DNA of 64,000 nucleotides from Candidatus Ozemibacter sibiricus (GTDB lineage: Bacteria; Muiribacteriota; Ozemobacteria; Ozemobacterales; Ozemobacteraceae): assembly GCA_003327425.1 (NCBI GenBank), contig QOQW01000020.1, positions 58,490 to 122,489 of the forward strand, given 5' to 3'. The position numbers and the translations under genes were made by a program. Each line of letters begins with the position of its first letter. Position 1 is the first letter of the stretch. Below the pieces are notes generated by a model. The model was not told the origin of the DNA. It ran no database searches and saw only the letters and a list, made by a program, of their open reading frames with translations. Shown here in pieces: positions 47,797-57,600 of this stretch.

Positions 47797-50289
47797 TCAG
47801 ATGAAGAGGTTGATGCCCGAGGCGGCGGCGGAATCGATGTAGGAGGCCACTCCCCCCTCGGTCACCCCGTCGATCAGCTCGGATTTCTTGATGCCCATGA
47901 CATCCATGCTCATGGTGCAGGCCACCAGTTTGACACCGGCCGCCTTGGCCGAGGCGATCAGCTCTGGCAGCGAGGTGACCTTCTTCGATTCCATGACATG
48001 CTTCATCATGAAGGTTCCCAGGCCGGCGAAGTGCATTTTCGACAAGCCGAGGGCGTCGGGGCCCTTGGGCATCATCAGGCCGAACATCGACTCGAGCACC
48101 GATTTCTCGACGGGGGGGGCATCGCGGCGGCGCAGGATGTTGAGCCCCCAGAAGGTGAAGAACAGGGTCACCTCCATGCCCATGGCGGCGGCGCCATTGG
48201 CGATGATGAAGGCGGCCAGGGCCCGGTCGAGGTCATTGCTGAAGACGACCATGGTCAAAGCGTTCTTGCGGGAGGCTCCGCCGGCCAGCGGAGTCGGGCA
48301 GGCCACGGCCGGCGACATCCCGGCGACCGTTTTTTCGATGACGGCTACATAGCGGCCGCCATCGGGGAAGGCGTCGACCAGGCGATTGCCTGACCGGTGC
48401 GCCCAGGCGGCGGCATCGGCCGGGAACCCTGGATCGGTCGCCACCACGCGCAGTCGCTGACCGGGCTGGAGCTGGTCCATGCGTTCGCGCATTTTCAACA
48501 AGGGACCAGGGCATTGGAGGCCGCAGGCATCCAGCTCGAAGGTCGTTCCGCCTCCGACTGGTTGCGTGGTGACGTGCTTGGCCGAACTGTTCACGTCTTC
48601 CCCTTGAGGCTGAGGAATGCTGGTGATATCCAGGGCCTCTTCATGGAACATTCCCCAGGTTTTGAACCCGCCCAGCAGATTGCGGACCCGGAAGCCTTTC
48701 TGGGTCAGCACGCGCTGAGCGATGAACCCGCGCAGACCGACCTGGCAATAGAGAATCAGCTCTTTGTCGGTGGGTAGTTCGTTGATCCTTTCGCGGAGTT
48801 CATCGACCGGGATATGGAGCGACCCAGGGATATGGCCGGCCTGGTGTTCAGGAGCCGTACGGACATCCACGAATTGGTAGGACCCGGGAACCAGCGAAGG
48901 GATCTGATCGGGCGTGATCCCAAGGTGGACGCCGCTCATGAGGTTGCTGGCGACCATCCCCGCCATGTTGACCGGATCTTTGGCCGACCCGTAGGGGGGG
49001 GCGTAGGCCAGTTCGAGATTGGCCAGGTCGTGCACTGTCATCTTGCCGTAGATGGCGGTGGCCATGACGTCGATGCGCTTGTCCACCCCGTCGCTGCCGA
49101 CCACGGCCGCTCCCAGCACGCGCCCGTCGGTCGGATCGTACAGGAGTTTCAGGCTCATCGGATAGGCATTGGGATAATACCCGGCATGGCTCGCGGGATG
49201 GGTGTAGACCTTGGCGTAGGGGCGTTTGGCTCGCTGCAGGAGCTTCTCTGAATGCCCGGTGGCACCGACAGTCAGATCGAAGACTTTGCAGATCCAGGTG
49301 GCCTGGGTGCCGCCGAAATCGGGGGTGGCGGCGCCGCAGATGGTGTCGGCGGCCAGGCGTCCTTCACGGTTGGCGGGGCCGGCCAGCCAGACCATGGTCG
49401 GCTCCCCGGACACGCGGTCGATGGTTTCGATCGCATCGCCGACCGCGTAGATATGCGGATCGGAGGTGCGCATGCGGGCATCGACCTTGATGCCGCCGCG
49501 CGGGCCGAGCGCCAGGCCAGCTTCCTGGGCCAGTTTGACCTCGGCGCGGACGCCGATGGCCAGAATGACGGCATCGGTCTCCAGGGGGCTGGCATCGGCG
49601 AACGTCACGGCGCTGCGTACCCCGCCCCCGTTGATGCCGGTGACGGTCTGGCCCAGGCGCAGGTCGACGCCGTGGAAGCGCAGGTGCTTGTGCAGCAGCG
49701 TGGCCATCTCGGGGTCGAGCGGGGGCATGACCTGTTTCTCGCGTTCGATCAGGCTGACGGCCAGGCCCCGGTGCCGCAGGTTCTCGACGATCTCGAGCCC
49801 GATGAATCCGGCCCCGATGACCGAGACATGCCGCACGGGATGGGATTCCAGCCAGGCGATGATGCGGTCCATGTCGGGGACCGAGCGGAGCGTGAAGACG
49901 TTGGGCAGGTCGATGCCCGGCAACGGCGGTCGGAAGGGTTCCGCCCCCGGGGCAAGAATCAGATCGTCGTAGTCGAGCGTATATTCCTGATTCTTCTCGA
50001 GATCACGCACGACTACCTGCCGCCTGGCAGGGAGGATGCGGACCGCCTCGTGGCGGACCCGGACGTCGAGATTGAACCGCTTCTTGAGCGATTCAGGCGT
50101 CTGCAGGAGCAGGTCATCGCGATCTTTGATGACGCCGCCGATGTGGTAGGGCAGTCCGCAATTGGCGAAGCTGACATACGGACCGCGTTCGAGGATGACG
50201 ATCTCGGCGTTCTCGTCGAGCCGACGGGCTCGGGTGGCGGCCGACGCTCCTCCGGCGACGCCGCCGACGATGACGATGCGTTTGGACAT
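47797..50289 (-). CDS. CoA-disulfide reductase-rhodanese-TusA-DsrE2 fusion
   Basis: 830 residues in four domains. 1-445: FAD/NAD(P)H CoA-disulfide/polysulfide reductase with VIVGGVAGGASAATRARR, active-site Cys44 in SFANCGLPY and VGDAIET. ~455-545: rhodanese with catalytic Cys in LILYCQVGLRG. ~580-650: TusA with LDACGLQCPGPLLKMRE. ~665-830: DsrE2-type membrane-proximal domain ending VMGIKKSELIDGVTEGG. The set would reduce or relay persulfide sulfur within one chain. GGAGG before the ATG; 14 bases after the ArsR stop, so co-regulated with it. The architecture is known in other bacteria. Confidence 0.92.
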   Translation of the reverse strand: MSKRIVIVGGVAGGASAATRARRLDENAEIVILERGPYVSFANCGLPYHIGGVIKDRDDLLLQTPESLKKRFNLDVRVRHEAVRILPARRQVVVRDLEKNQEYTLDYDDLILAPGAEPFRPPLPGIDLPNVFTLRSVPDMDRIIAWLESHPVRHVSVIGAGFIGLEIVENLRHRGLAVSLIEREKQVMPPLDPEMATLLHKHLRFHGVDLRLGQTVTGINGGGVRSAVTFADASPLETDAVILAIGVRAEVKLAQEAGLALGPRGGIKVDARMRTSDPHIYAVGDAIETIDRVSGEPTMVWLAGPANREGRLAADTICGAATPDFGGTQATWICKVFDLTVGATGHSEKLLQRAKRPYAKVYTHPASHAGYYPNAYPMSLKLLYDPTDGRVLGAAVVGSDGVDKRIDVMATAIYGKMTVHDLANLELAYAPPYGSAKDPVNMAGMVASNLMSGVHLGITPDQIPSLVPGSYQFVDVRTAPEHQAGHIPGSLHIPVDELRERINELPTDKELILYCQVGLRGFIAQRVLTQKGFRVRNLLGGFKTWGMFHEEALDITSIPQPQGEDVNSSAKHVTTQPVGGGTTFELDACGLQCPGPLLKMRERMDQLQPGQRLRVVATDPGFPADAAAWAHRSGNRLVDAFPDGGRYVAVIEKTVAGMSPAVACPTPLAGGASRKNALTMVVFSNDLDRALAAFIIANGAAAMGMEVTLFFTFWGLNILRRRDAPPVEKSVLESMFGLMMPKGPDALGLSKMHFAGLGTFMMKHVMESKKVTSLPELIASAKAAGVKLVACTMSMDVMGIKKSELIDGVTEGGVASYIDSAAASGINLFI

Positions 50290-50303
50290 GGTATGGTTCC
50301 TCC

Positions 50304-50666
50304 TTATGTCGATGAGCCAGCCGGGCGTTCTGGCGGGGGTGAGAGATTGCCGTCAGGGGCAAGACAATGGGACTGGCAGGTGGCCAGGCAGGAAAGCAGG
50401 CTGACCAGCCCGTCATGGGCCAGCGCGTAGATCACGCGGGTGCCTTCCCGGCGATGGACGACCACCCCACCGTTGCGCATGACTTTGAGATGCTGGGAAA
50501 CGATCGCCTGCGGGCGCCGAAGTTCTTTGACCAGTTCCTGCACCGAGCATTCCCCGGCCGCCAACCGTTCCAGCAGTTGAAGCCGCAGGGGATGCCCGAC
50601 CGCCTTCAGCACCCTCGCCATGCGTGGCAAGAGGGCAGGGTCCAGTTTTTTTATAGCAAATTTCAT
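50304..50666 (-). CDS. ArsR-family regulator, probable persulfide sensor
   Basis: 120 residues. Winged helix with VLKAVGHPLRLQLLERLAAGECSVQELVKEL and the recognition helix PQAIVSQHLKVMRNGG. Cysteines at 40, 93, 97 and 101. Cys40 sits in the GECSV turn, the position used with a C-terminal cysteine by BigR/SqrR-type persulfide sensors. Control of the adjoining sulfur-transfer fusion supports this. The ATG at 50666 has no ribosome site and lies within a near-palindrome, so short-leader translation and autoregulation are likely. Confidence 0.8.
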   Translation of the reverse strand: MKFAIKKLDPALLPRMARVLKAVGHPLRLQLLERLAAGECSVQELVKELRRPQAIVSQHLKVMRNGGVVVHRREGTRVIYALAHDGLVSLLSCLATCQSHCLAPDGNLSPPPERPAGSST

Positions 50667-50683
50667 ATATATGGAAAATACTA
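50656..50683. promoter_or_regulatory. Operator candidate over the ArsR start
   Basis: Near-palindromic AT-rich ATTTCATATATATGGAAAAT with outer ATAG/CTAT arms covers the start codon of the ArsR gene. TATAGT on the minus strand lies just outside. A bound repressor here would block its own operon. Confidence 0.5.
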
Positions 50684-50948
50684 TAAATTTGGCGCATTGG
50701 CAAGGGCAAAGTTTTCCCGCCCTGGCCATCGCACCTCGGCAGCGGTTCAACCCCTTGGCGAAGGAAAAAGTGGTCGGGACTCCTGCCACCTGCTGCTTGA
50801 AGCTTCGACCAACCGAGAGGGGGCATCGGTCTGCTTTTTCAAGGCTCGGAGGTTTTAACGCGACCCTGATCGCAAGGCCGGCGAATCCGACCAACTACTC
50901 CCTGGCCTCTGCATCGGTTCTTTGATTGAGAATACCTGGGCAAAACGT
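50684..50948. other. Intergenic stretch without a supported gene
   Basis: No open frame with a ribosome site or sensible composition on either strand. It carries the upstream region of the ArsR operon at its left end and leads into the terminator stem of the FlgM-like gene on the right. Confidence 0.35.
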
Positions 50949-50987
50949 ATCACTCCTCCATCAGTCAGGGGCTGATGGAGGAGTGAT
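50949..50987 (-). terminator. Long inverted repeat, terminator of the FlgM-like gene
   Basis: A 16-bp perfect stem (ATCACTCCTCCATCAG / CTGATGGAGGAGTGAT) with a 7-base loop. On the minus strand ACGTTTTG follows. It is 69 bases after the stop at 51056. Confidence 0.75.
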
Positions 50988-51055
50988 GGCTCTCTCAGCG
51001 AGGATCGCCAGCCGGGCCAGAGACCTTCGCCCCTCTGGCGCCGATCAAGGTCGGT

Positions 51056-51550
51056 TCAGCTCAGTTCTTTGAGCAAGGCTTCCAGTTGCGGGTCGGAAAA
51101 CTCTTCGTCGGCGGCGTTCTTGACGAGATAGATGAGTTTCTTCAGTTCAAGTTTGGTCAGTGGTTGCCCACGTTCCTTGAGGGTTTCGGCTTCTTCGGCG
51201 AGGACCTTCTTGATGAACTTTTCGCGGGTCTTGCGGTCGGTCATGATACGGTAGAGGCGATCGGCCAGGACCGCGGGATCAGCCATCTTGTAGGTGCCGT
51301 TCTGAACCTGCCGGGTGATTTCGGCGATGCGTTGCATGCGCTCGAGCTGCTGCTGCTGCAGGAGACGGGCGGTCTGGTCGCCGGCGGTGCGGACCTGGCC
51401 AGCCTTGGGCGGTTCAGCGCTGGCGGTCTTGTCCTTGCTGGCGAGCCGCTTGTCGAACTCGCCCTCTTTGGGTTTCTCCGCCTTGTCCTTGCCCTGGGTT
51501 TTGTCGGTAAAGATGGGCTTCTGGCCCGGACCTTTGATCGGGTCGACCAT
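51056..51550 (-). CDS. FlgM-like anti-sigma-28 protein
   Basis: 164 residues, longer than typical FlgM (~90-100). The N-terminal ~60 residues are Lys/Glu/Pro-rich and probably disordered, as in FlgM. Residues ~70-100 (MQRIAEITRQVQNGTYKMADPAVLADRLYRIM) match the sigma-28-binding pattern I...V.nGtY....vA..L. A charged helical tail follows. FlgM holds FliA inactive until the hook is complete. A sigma-28 promoter upstream strongly supports the assignment. GGAGTTAGGAT before the ATG. No other flagellar gene is visible here. Confidence 0.7.
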   Translation of the reverse strand: MVDPIKGPGQKPIFTDKTQGKDKAEKPKEGEFDKRLASKDKTASAEPPKAGQVRTAGDQTARLLQQQQLERMQRIAEITRQVQNGTYKMADPAVLADRLYRIMTDRKTREKFIKKVLAEEAETLKERGQPLTKLELKKLIYLVKNAADEEFSDPQLEALLKELS

Positions 51551-51624
51551 ATCCTAACTCCCTTGTACATCCGTGTGGAATCGGCCCCTGTTTTTTGGGC
51601 CTGTTTTCCCTCATCCTACTTTTA

Positions 51625-51651
51625 TTATCGGCAAAATCGGCAAAAACTTAA
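51625..51651 (-). promoter_or_regulatory. Sigma-28 (FliA) promoter
   Basis: On the minus strand TTAAGTTT (51651-51644), 11 bases, GCCGATAA (51632-51625). The consensus is TAAAGTTT-N11-GCCGATAA: 15 of 16 matches with exact spacing. The start would be ~67 bases before the FlgM-like ATG. Confidence 0.85.
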
Positions 51652-51916
51652 CCTGGAAAAAACCTTTCTTCGGTCAGGGGAACATCGGCTGAAAAAATGG
51701 CCAGCCGCCCTCTTCGGGATCTTCGAATGGTTCGTCCACGGCTCTTCTCTGGAATCCGCGATGGGCAGACGAGGGGGCGTTTCACCGAGGGTTCTGTCTC
51801 GAGTCTGAGAAGATCGGGTATGTGAAATCCTCTGATCGGCCGATAAGAATCCTTGAGATGGCAGATTCGGGCATCCTTGTTTCTTGCGGGGGTGTCAATC
51901 CCGAAGCGAGGTGACC

Positions 51917-53809
51917 ATGAACGTGCAGAAAATCGCCACAGGGGTAGTGGTGGTATGGTTGTTGGGAGGGGCTATCCTGGCCCCTGTCTTCGGTTCCATT
52001 TCGCCGGTCAACCGCGAAGCCTTTCTGGCCCATTTCGAGGCGGGGGAAGCAGCGTTTGGACAGCGCCGGTTCGACGAAGCGGTGACCTGCTTCACCAAGG
52101 CGCTGGCGATCCAGCCTGATCAGGTCCGGCCCCGGTTCCGCCTGGGACAGGCCCTGCAGGCCCTCGGGCGTACCGAAGAGAGCGTGGCGCAATTCGCCAC
52201 GATTCTCGGGAAACATCCCAACCATGTGACGGCGCGGGTAGCGCTCGCCCAGGGGTTGATCGGCCTGGGGCGCACGGCCGAAGCGCAGCAGCAACTGGCC
52301 TGGATCCTCCAGATCCAGCCGGAGCATGCCGAGGCCCGCGCGCTGATGGCCTCCCTCGAAGGAGGAACGAGAGCGACGGTCGCGGCCGCTGCCCCGGCCG
52401 CCGCGGCCCCCGGCGAGGATGGCCGGGAGGATGTGCCGGCTGGGTTTCAACCGCTTCCCATGCGCCCTGGAGTCGTGGTGGACGATGAACCCGCCTCTCG
52501 GAAAGGGACCGCTCGCTCTCCCGCTCCTTCCCCGGCGCCGGCTCCCGCCAAAGATCCCGCGGCTCCGGTGCCGCCTCCGGCGCGGGCGGTTTCGACCTGG
52601 AAGGTGGCAGATTTCCTGCAACAAACCAAGGGGGCATACGGCGTCAACCTCGAATATGCCAGATTCTGCCTGGAAAAAGGCGAACTGGACAAGGCGGCGG
52701 ACCATCTACGCGAGGCGGAGGAGGCGGCTCTCAAGATCCGTGATACTCGCCGGTTCCTGGAGTCGCAGATCCATCGCAGCCTGCTCAATCTGTACCGGCT
52801 CGATGTGCGCGAGTTCGGACAGCAGTTGTTCAAGCTCAAGCCCCTCTTGAGCAAAGAGACGTATGCCTCCTTCCTTGAAGTGTACAACCGGGCCCAGAAT
52901 GCCTCTTCGCCGCGAGATGTCGCACGGCTGGTCGGAGGGGTGGCTCTGGGCGCCGAGCACTATGCCGTAGCCGCCCGGCTGTTCAGCGATCTGCTGCGCC
53001 AGATGCCGGGTGATCAGTTCCTGGCCCGGATGCTGGCCGAAGCCCAGATGGGCCTGCGCGACTATGCGGGGGCCGAACAGACCCTCGTCCAGATCATGCG
53101 GGCCAACCCGCAATCCGCCGAAGCCGCGATGAACCTGGCGAAATTCTACCTGACCGCCAGGTTCGATCCGGCCGAGGCGGCTCGATACCTCGATCTGGCC
53201 GACCGCCTGGCCGCCGGGGACCCGCGTGTCGAGGTGATGCGCGCCTTGCTGCTCTGTGTTCAAGGGAAGCTGCGCGAAGGGCAGGCGGCCCTCCGGCAAG
53301 GTCTCGAACGGACTCAGGACCCCCAGATCCAGATCCTGGCTGGTCGCGTGCTGGCCGAGTTCGAGCGGGTCGAGCGGCAGGGCGGCCGGGTCGATGTGGC
53401 GGCCCTGCTGGCCCTGCCCGGCAGTCGAGGAAATCAGGCCGAGGACCTGAAAGCGATCGGCGAGGACTTCCTGAAGCGAGGGTCGTATTTCATGGCTTTG
53501 CGTTGTTTCCATGAGGCGCGCGATCTGGCCGAGATCGGGCGGGCCTATCTGGCCCTGGCCTCCCATCTGTTTGCCGCCGGCGATGCGGAAACCAGCGCCC
53601 TGGCCGCCGGTTTCGGGTTGCAGGCCCTGCGCGAGGAACTCAAGCGGAATCCGGGCTGTGCCCGGGCCAACCTCTACCTGGCCTTGTACCATTTCGAACG
53701 CCGTGAACACAAACAGGCCCGAGAGCGAGTGGAAGCCGGCCTGCAGGTCCAGGCCGAGGCCAGCACCCGCCGCCATCTGCGTGCCCTCTACAACAAAGTG
53801 AAGGGGTAG
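51917..53809 (+). CDS. Exported TPR-repeat protein
   Basis: 630 residues. N-terminal signal or anchor segment (IATGVVVVWLLGGAILAPVFG). TPR units at ~35-140 (FEAGEAAFGQRRFDEAVTCFTKAL), a Pro/Ala-rich linker (~155-230), then further TPR-like helices (~235-625; KAADHLREAEEAAL, AAARLFSDLLRQMPGDQF-like, EARDLAEIGRAYLALASHL). No enzyme motif. Probably a periplasmic assembly scaffold. The ATG at 51917 has GAGGTG five bases upstream. Partners unknown. Confidence 0.85.
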   Translation: MNVQKIATGVVVVWLLGGAILAPVFGSISPVNREAFLAHFEAGEAAFGQRRFDEAVTCFTKALAIQPDQVRPRFRLGQALQALGRTEESVAQFATILGKHPNHVTARVALAQGLIGLGRTAEAQQQLAWILQIQPEHAEARALMASLEGGTRATVAAAAPAAAAPGEDGREDVPAGFQPLPMRPGVVVDDEPASRKGTARSPAPSPAPAPAKDPAAPVPPPARAVSTWKVADFLQQTKGAYGVNLEYARFCLEKGELDKAADHLREAEEAALKIRDTRRFLESQIHRSLLNLYRLDVREFGQQLFKLKPLLSKETYASFLEVYNRAQNASSPRDVARLVGGVALGAEHYAVAARLFSDLLRQMPGDQFLARMLAEAQMGLRDYAGAEQTLVQIMRANPQSAEAAMNLAKFYLTARFDPAEAARYLDLADRLAAGDPRVEVMRALLLCVQGKLREGQAALRQGLERTQDPQIQILAGRVLAEFERVERQGGRVDVAALLALPGSRGNQAEDLKAIGEDFLKRGSYFMALRCFHEARDLAEIGRAYLALASHLFAAGDAETSALAAGFGLQALREELKRNPGCARANLYLALYHFERREHKQARERVEAGLQVQAEASTRRHLRALYNKVKG

Positions 53810-54193
53810 CAGATCTCCTGGAGTGCCATTCTTTCCCCGGCAGCCCCAGCGCCTTGCGCAGAGCAGCGGCGGTCCATGGCCCCCTCCGACGACCGCCGAT
53901 CGGTGCCTGATCCGGGCGAGAGCTGCTGGGCCGACCCCGGCTCCGAAGGCGAGGTTCAAGCCGACCCGCCTGTCTGGGCCCCCTTTTTCGCATCAGTCGT
54001 ACCCTTGTCGGGGCCTTCTCTTCCCCGTGTCGTCGTGATCTGAGTGGTCCTCGCTCGAGGGTACCGGGGCTTGATCACAGAGGCGACCGGCCGACCATGG
54101 GAAGCCCCGGCGACGGAGAGCCCGACGCCCCGCCCCTTCTCCCTGCCGTAGACCGCGGAGCGAGATTTCCTGAGCGCCCAGATGGTTGTGTTG
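53810..54193. other. Intergenic stretch without a supported gene
   Basis: About 385 bases between the TPR gene and the promoter of the CheY-like gene. No credible open frame, RNA signature or repeat was seen; the open frames on the minus strand are extensions of the shadow of the downstream HEAT gene. Confidence 0.4.
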
Positions 54194-54223
54194 TTGCAAT
54201 TCCTCCCGGGCACTCGGTATAAT
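54194..54223 (+). promoter_or_regulatory. Sigma-70 promoter of the CheY/HEAT-CheR pair
   Basis: TTGCAA (54194-54199), an 18-base spacer and a perfect TATAAT (54218-54223), 41 bases before the ATG at 54265. A CGGAGG-type ribosome site follows. Confidence 0.85.
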
Positions 54224-54264
54224 CTGCTTCCAGTGTTCCCAGTAACTAACCGGAGGATTCTGCA

Positions 54265-54660
54265 ATGCCCAAAACCGTCCTGGTGGCTGAAGACTCCTTG
54301 ATGTTGCGGAAGGTCGCCTGTTTCCCGCTCGAGAAGGCGGGTTACAAGGTGCTTGAAGCCAACAACGGCATCGAGGCGATCGAAGCAATGTCCAAGAACG
54401 AAGTCGACATCATCATCACCGACCTCAACATGCCCGGCATGGATGGCTTCGAATTGATCACGCAGGTCAAGGAGAACGAGAAGTTCAAGCACATCCCCAT
54501 CATCATCCTGACCACCGAAGGGAAGAAGGACATGGTGATGAAGGGGTTGACGCTCGGTGCCAACTCGTTCCTTCAGAAGCCGATCAAGCCAGATCTGATG
54601 CTCCAGGAAGTGGAGCGTCTCCTGGGCAAGAAGTCCGGCGGGCCGGGAAAGGGGGCCTGA
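54265..54660 (+). CDS. CheY-like single-domain response regulator
   Basis: 131 residues, a receiver domain only: acidic pair Glu9/Asp10, phospho-acceptor Asp53 in IIITDLNMPGMDG, Thr83 and Lys105 in FLQKPIKP, followed by a Gly/Lys tail. It resembles chemotaxis or twitching (PilG-type) receivers. It is 3 bases before the HEAT-CheR gene, so the two are one operon. No histidine kinase is nearby, so the upstream kinase is unknown. Confidence 0.92.
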   Translation: MPKTVLVAEDSLMLRKVACFPLEKAGYKVLEANNGIEAIEAMSKNEVDIIITDLNMPGMDGFELITQVKENEKFKHIPIIILTTEGKKDMVMKGLTLGANSFLQKPIKPDLMLQEVERLLGKKSGGPGKGA

Positions 54661-54663
54661 GCC

Positions 54664-57600
54664 ATGACGAATACCCTCCCCATGCTGCTCGAGAAAGTGC
54701 GGGATGCCGATCCCGGCGTGCGCCGGCGGGCCGTGCGCGACCTCGTCGCGTTCACCGACAAGGAAGCGGTCGAAGCCCTGGTCGAGGCTCTGGGCGATCC
54801 CAATAAGGGTGTGCAGAACACGGCGGTCGAGACCCTGTCGCAGATCCGCCATCCCAACGTCATCGCCGCCCTGCTGCCGGTCATCCGCGGCTCCGACCTC
54901 AACACCCGCAATGCCGGCATGACCGTCCTCAAGGAATACGGTCCTCCCGCGGTCTCCCACCTGGTCAAAGCCCTCAGCGAAGCCACCGATGTCGATGAGA
55001 TCATCCAGATCCTCGTGGTCCTGGGGAACATCCAGTCGAATCTGGCCACCGAAACTTGTCTGAATTACGTCTCGCATGGAGACGACAACGTCAAGACCAC
55101 GGCGGTCGAGGCCCTCGGCAAGATCCAGGATCCCCGGGCCGTCAAGACCCTGATCAACACCTACCACCAGACCGACATCCTGAAATATTCCATCGTCGAG
55201 GCGCTGGGCAACATCGCGACCAAAGACGTGTTGCCGGTCGTCATGAGCGCCCTCGAGTCCGAAGATGTGCTCGAATACTTCTCGGCCATCGGGGCCATGG
55301 GGGCCATGGAGAAGGTCGAGTGCCTGGAGCCGCTCTTCAAGAAGCTGTTGAAGGAAGAAGACGGCGGCACCCGCCGGCTGATCCTCAAGTCGATCGCCCA
55401 GATCGAAGAAGCCAACCCCGGGGCGGTCAAGAAGCTGAACCACGATGCCCTCAAGCCGGTCCTGCTCGAGCTGCTCGAACAGCAGGATGCTGCGGAGTAC
55501 ATCTACCTGGTGCGCATCGCCGCGGCTCTTGAGCACGAGTGCTACGGGCCGGCCTTGCTGACGGCCCTCGAGAACGCCGAACCCGAGATCGTCGAGATCG
55601 CCTTCCAGGGTTTGGTGCGCCTTGGGGCCAAGGTCATCAAGATCGCCCTCGAGCGGATCGGTCGGGTCGCTGCCCCGGTCTGCATCCGGATTCTCGAACT
55701 GCTCGAGAAAGTCCCGCATCCCGATACCCCCAAAGGGATCATTCTCTTCGCCCGCAACCCGGAAGACGCGGTCCGGCAGGCGCTGGCTCGCACGCTCGGG
55801 GCCAACCCCTCCGATACCAGCTTCTCCACCCTGCGGGAACTGCTGCACGATCCCGACGAGATCGTCCGCAAGTTCGCCGTGATGGGGCTGCGGCAGATGC
55901 TGACCTACGATGGGGCCCTGACCGCCCTGATCGGGGCGTTGAAGGACATCAACGGCCACGTGCGGCGCGAAGCGGCCCTGGCCATGATGGGGACCACCTC
56001 CCGCCAGATCGAGGAGCCGCTGTTCAACGTCATCCTGCAGGAGCCCTACGGCGATGTGCGCGAGGCGGCCGCCACCGTCCTGGCCTCGCGCAAAGATCCC
56101 GAGATCACCCGACGGCTGCTCGAGATGCTCGACAGCGACAACTCCCGCATCCGCGAGACGATCGCCAAGACCATCTGGCAGTGCGGGTCGACCCTGGCGG
56201 TCGATTCCCTCATCCAGAAACTGAATGACAAGGAATGGCGCGTCGTCGTCAATGCCTGTCAGTCCCTCGAGAACATGAAGGACCTCAAGTCCATCTTCCC
56301 GCTCAAGGAACTGCTCAAGCACGACGACTGGCAGATCCGCATCGCTGCTCTCTCGGCCTTGCGCGCCTTCCGCAGCAAGGAGCTGAAGCAGTTCTTCGTG
56401 CCGCTCCTGGCCGATGCCAACCCGCAGGTGGCCAAACTGGCCGTGGTCGCCCTCAGCGAGCTGGAAGACCGCGCCCTCGATGACACCTTCCGCAACTACC
56501 TGTCGCACCCGAAATGGGAGGTGCGGTACCAGATCGTCAAGGCTCTGGGCAAGATCAAGAGCCAGAAGGCCGTCGATACCCTGATCAAGATCGCCGAGAC
56601 CGATGTCAACAATGGCGTGCGGGCCAAGGCCCTGCTGGCGCTCGCCCGCATCAACGACAAGAAGTCGGTCAAGGCCGCCCTCGCCCTGCTCGAGCACGAA
56701 GATCGCGATCTCATCATCGCCGCGATCAAGTTCTTCCTGGTCTTCCAGAATCCCGAGGTCCCCGATCTCGAAGCCAGGCTGCGGAACATCCTGCAGCTGC
56801 ATCCCTGGGCTCGAGCCTACTTCCTGGCCGCCTACCAGAACAACAAGTGCCCGCTGCTCGATGCGATCCTGCAGAGCGTGGCGACGCCCCGCGAACTGGC
56901 CCGCCTCGAGCGCCAGGCCGCCAGCACCGAAGCCGCCGGCGTCCTCAACGCCGAAGAAGCCTATCTGCTGCGCGAGATCATCGCCGAGCGCTGCGGTATC
57001 GGTCTGACCGACCGCAAGTCCCTGGAGCGCGCCCTCAAGAAGAACCTCGACCGCTTCTACATCACCTCGTGGATGGAGTACTACCACTACCTGCGCTATG
57101 GGGCCGATGATCAGAACATCCTCATCAGTCTCTACGACTCGATCACCGACCCACGCACGGCGTTCTTTGCTGAACCCGAGCAGACCAAGGTCCTGATCAC
57201 CACGACCATTCCCGAACTGATCGAGGAATGCGTGCGTCAGGGGAAGCATACGCTGCGCATCCTGTCGATCGGCTCTTCGTTCGGTCCGGAGGCCTACTCG
57301 CTGGCCATGAGCATTCTCGAGGAGGTCCATTCCGACCGGGTCAAGGTGACGGTCACCGGCACCGACATCTCCCACATCTGTCTGAACACCGCCAAACGCG
57401 GCATCTACAAGCGCGAGATGCTGCGGCACGTCGATCAGAAATACATCGACCTCTACTTCGAAGACGATCGCGGCGACCTGCGCATCAAAGACGAAGTGAA
57501 GAACCTGGTGGAGTTCAAGTATGTGAACGCCAGCGTCACCAAAGAAATGGAAGCGCTGGGCGAGTTCGATGTCGTGGTGGCCCGCAACATCTTCTCGGCG

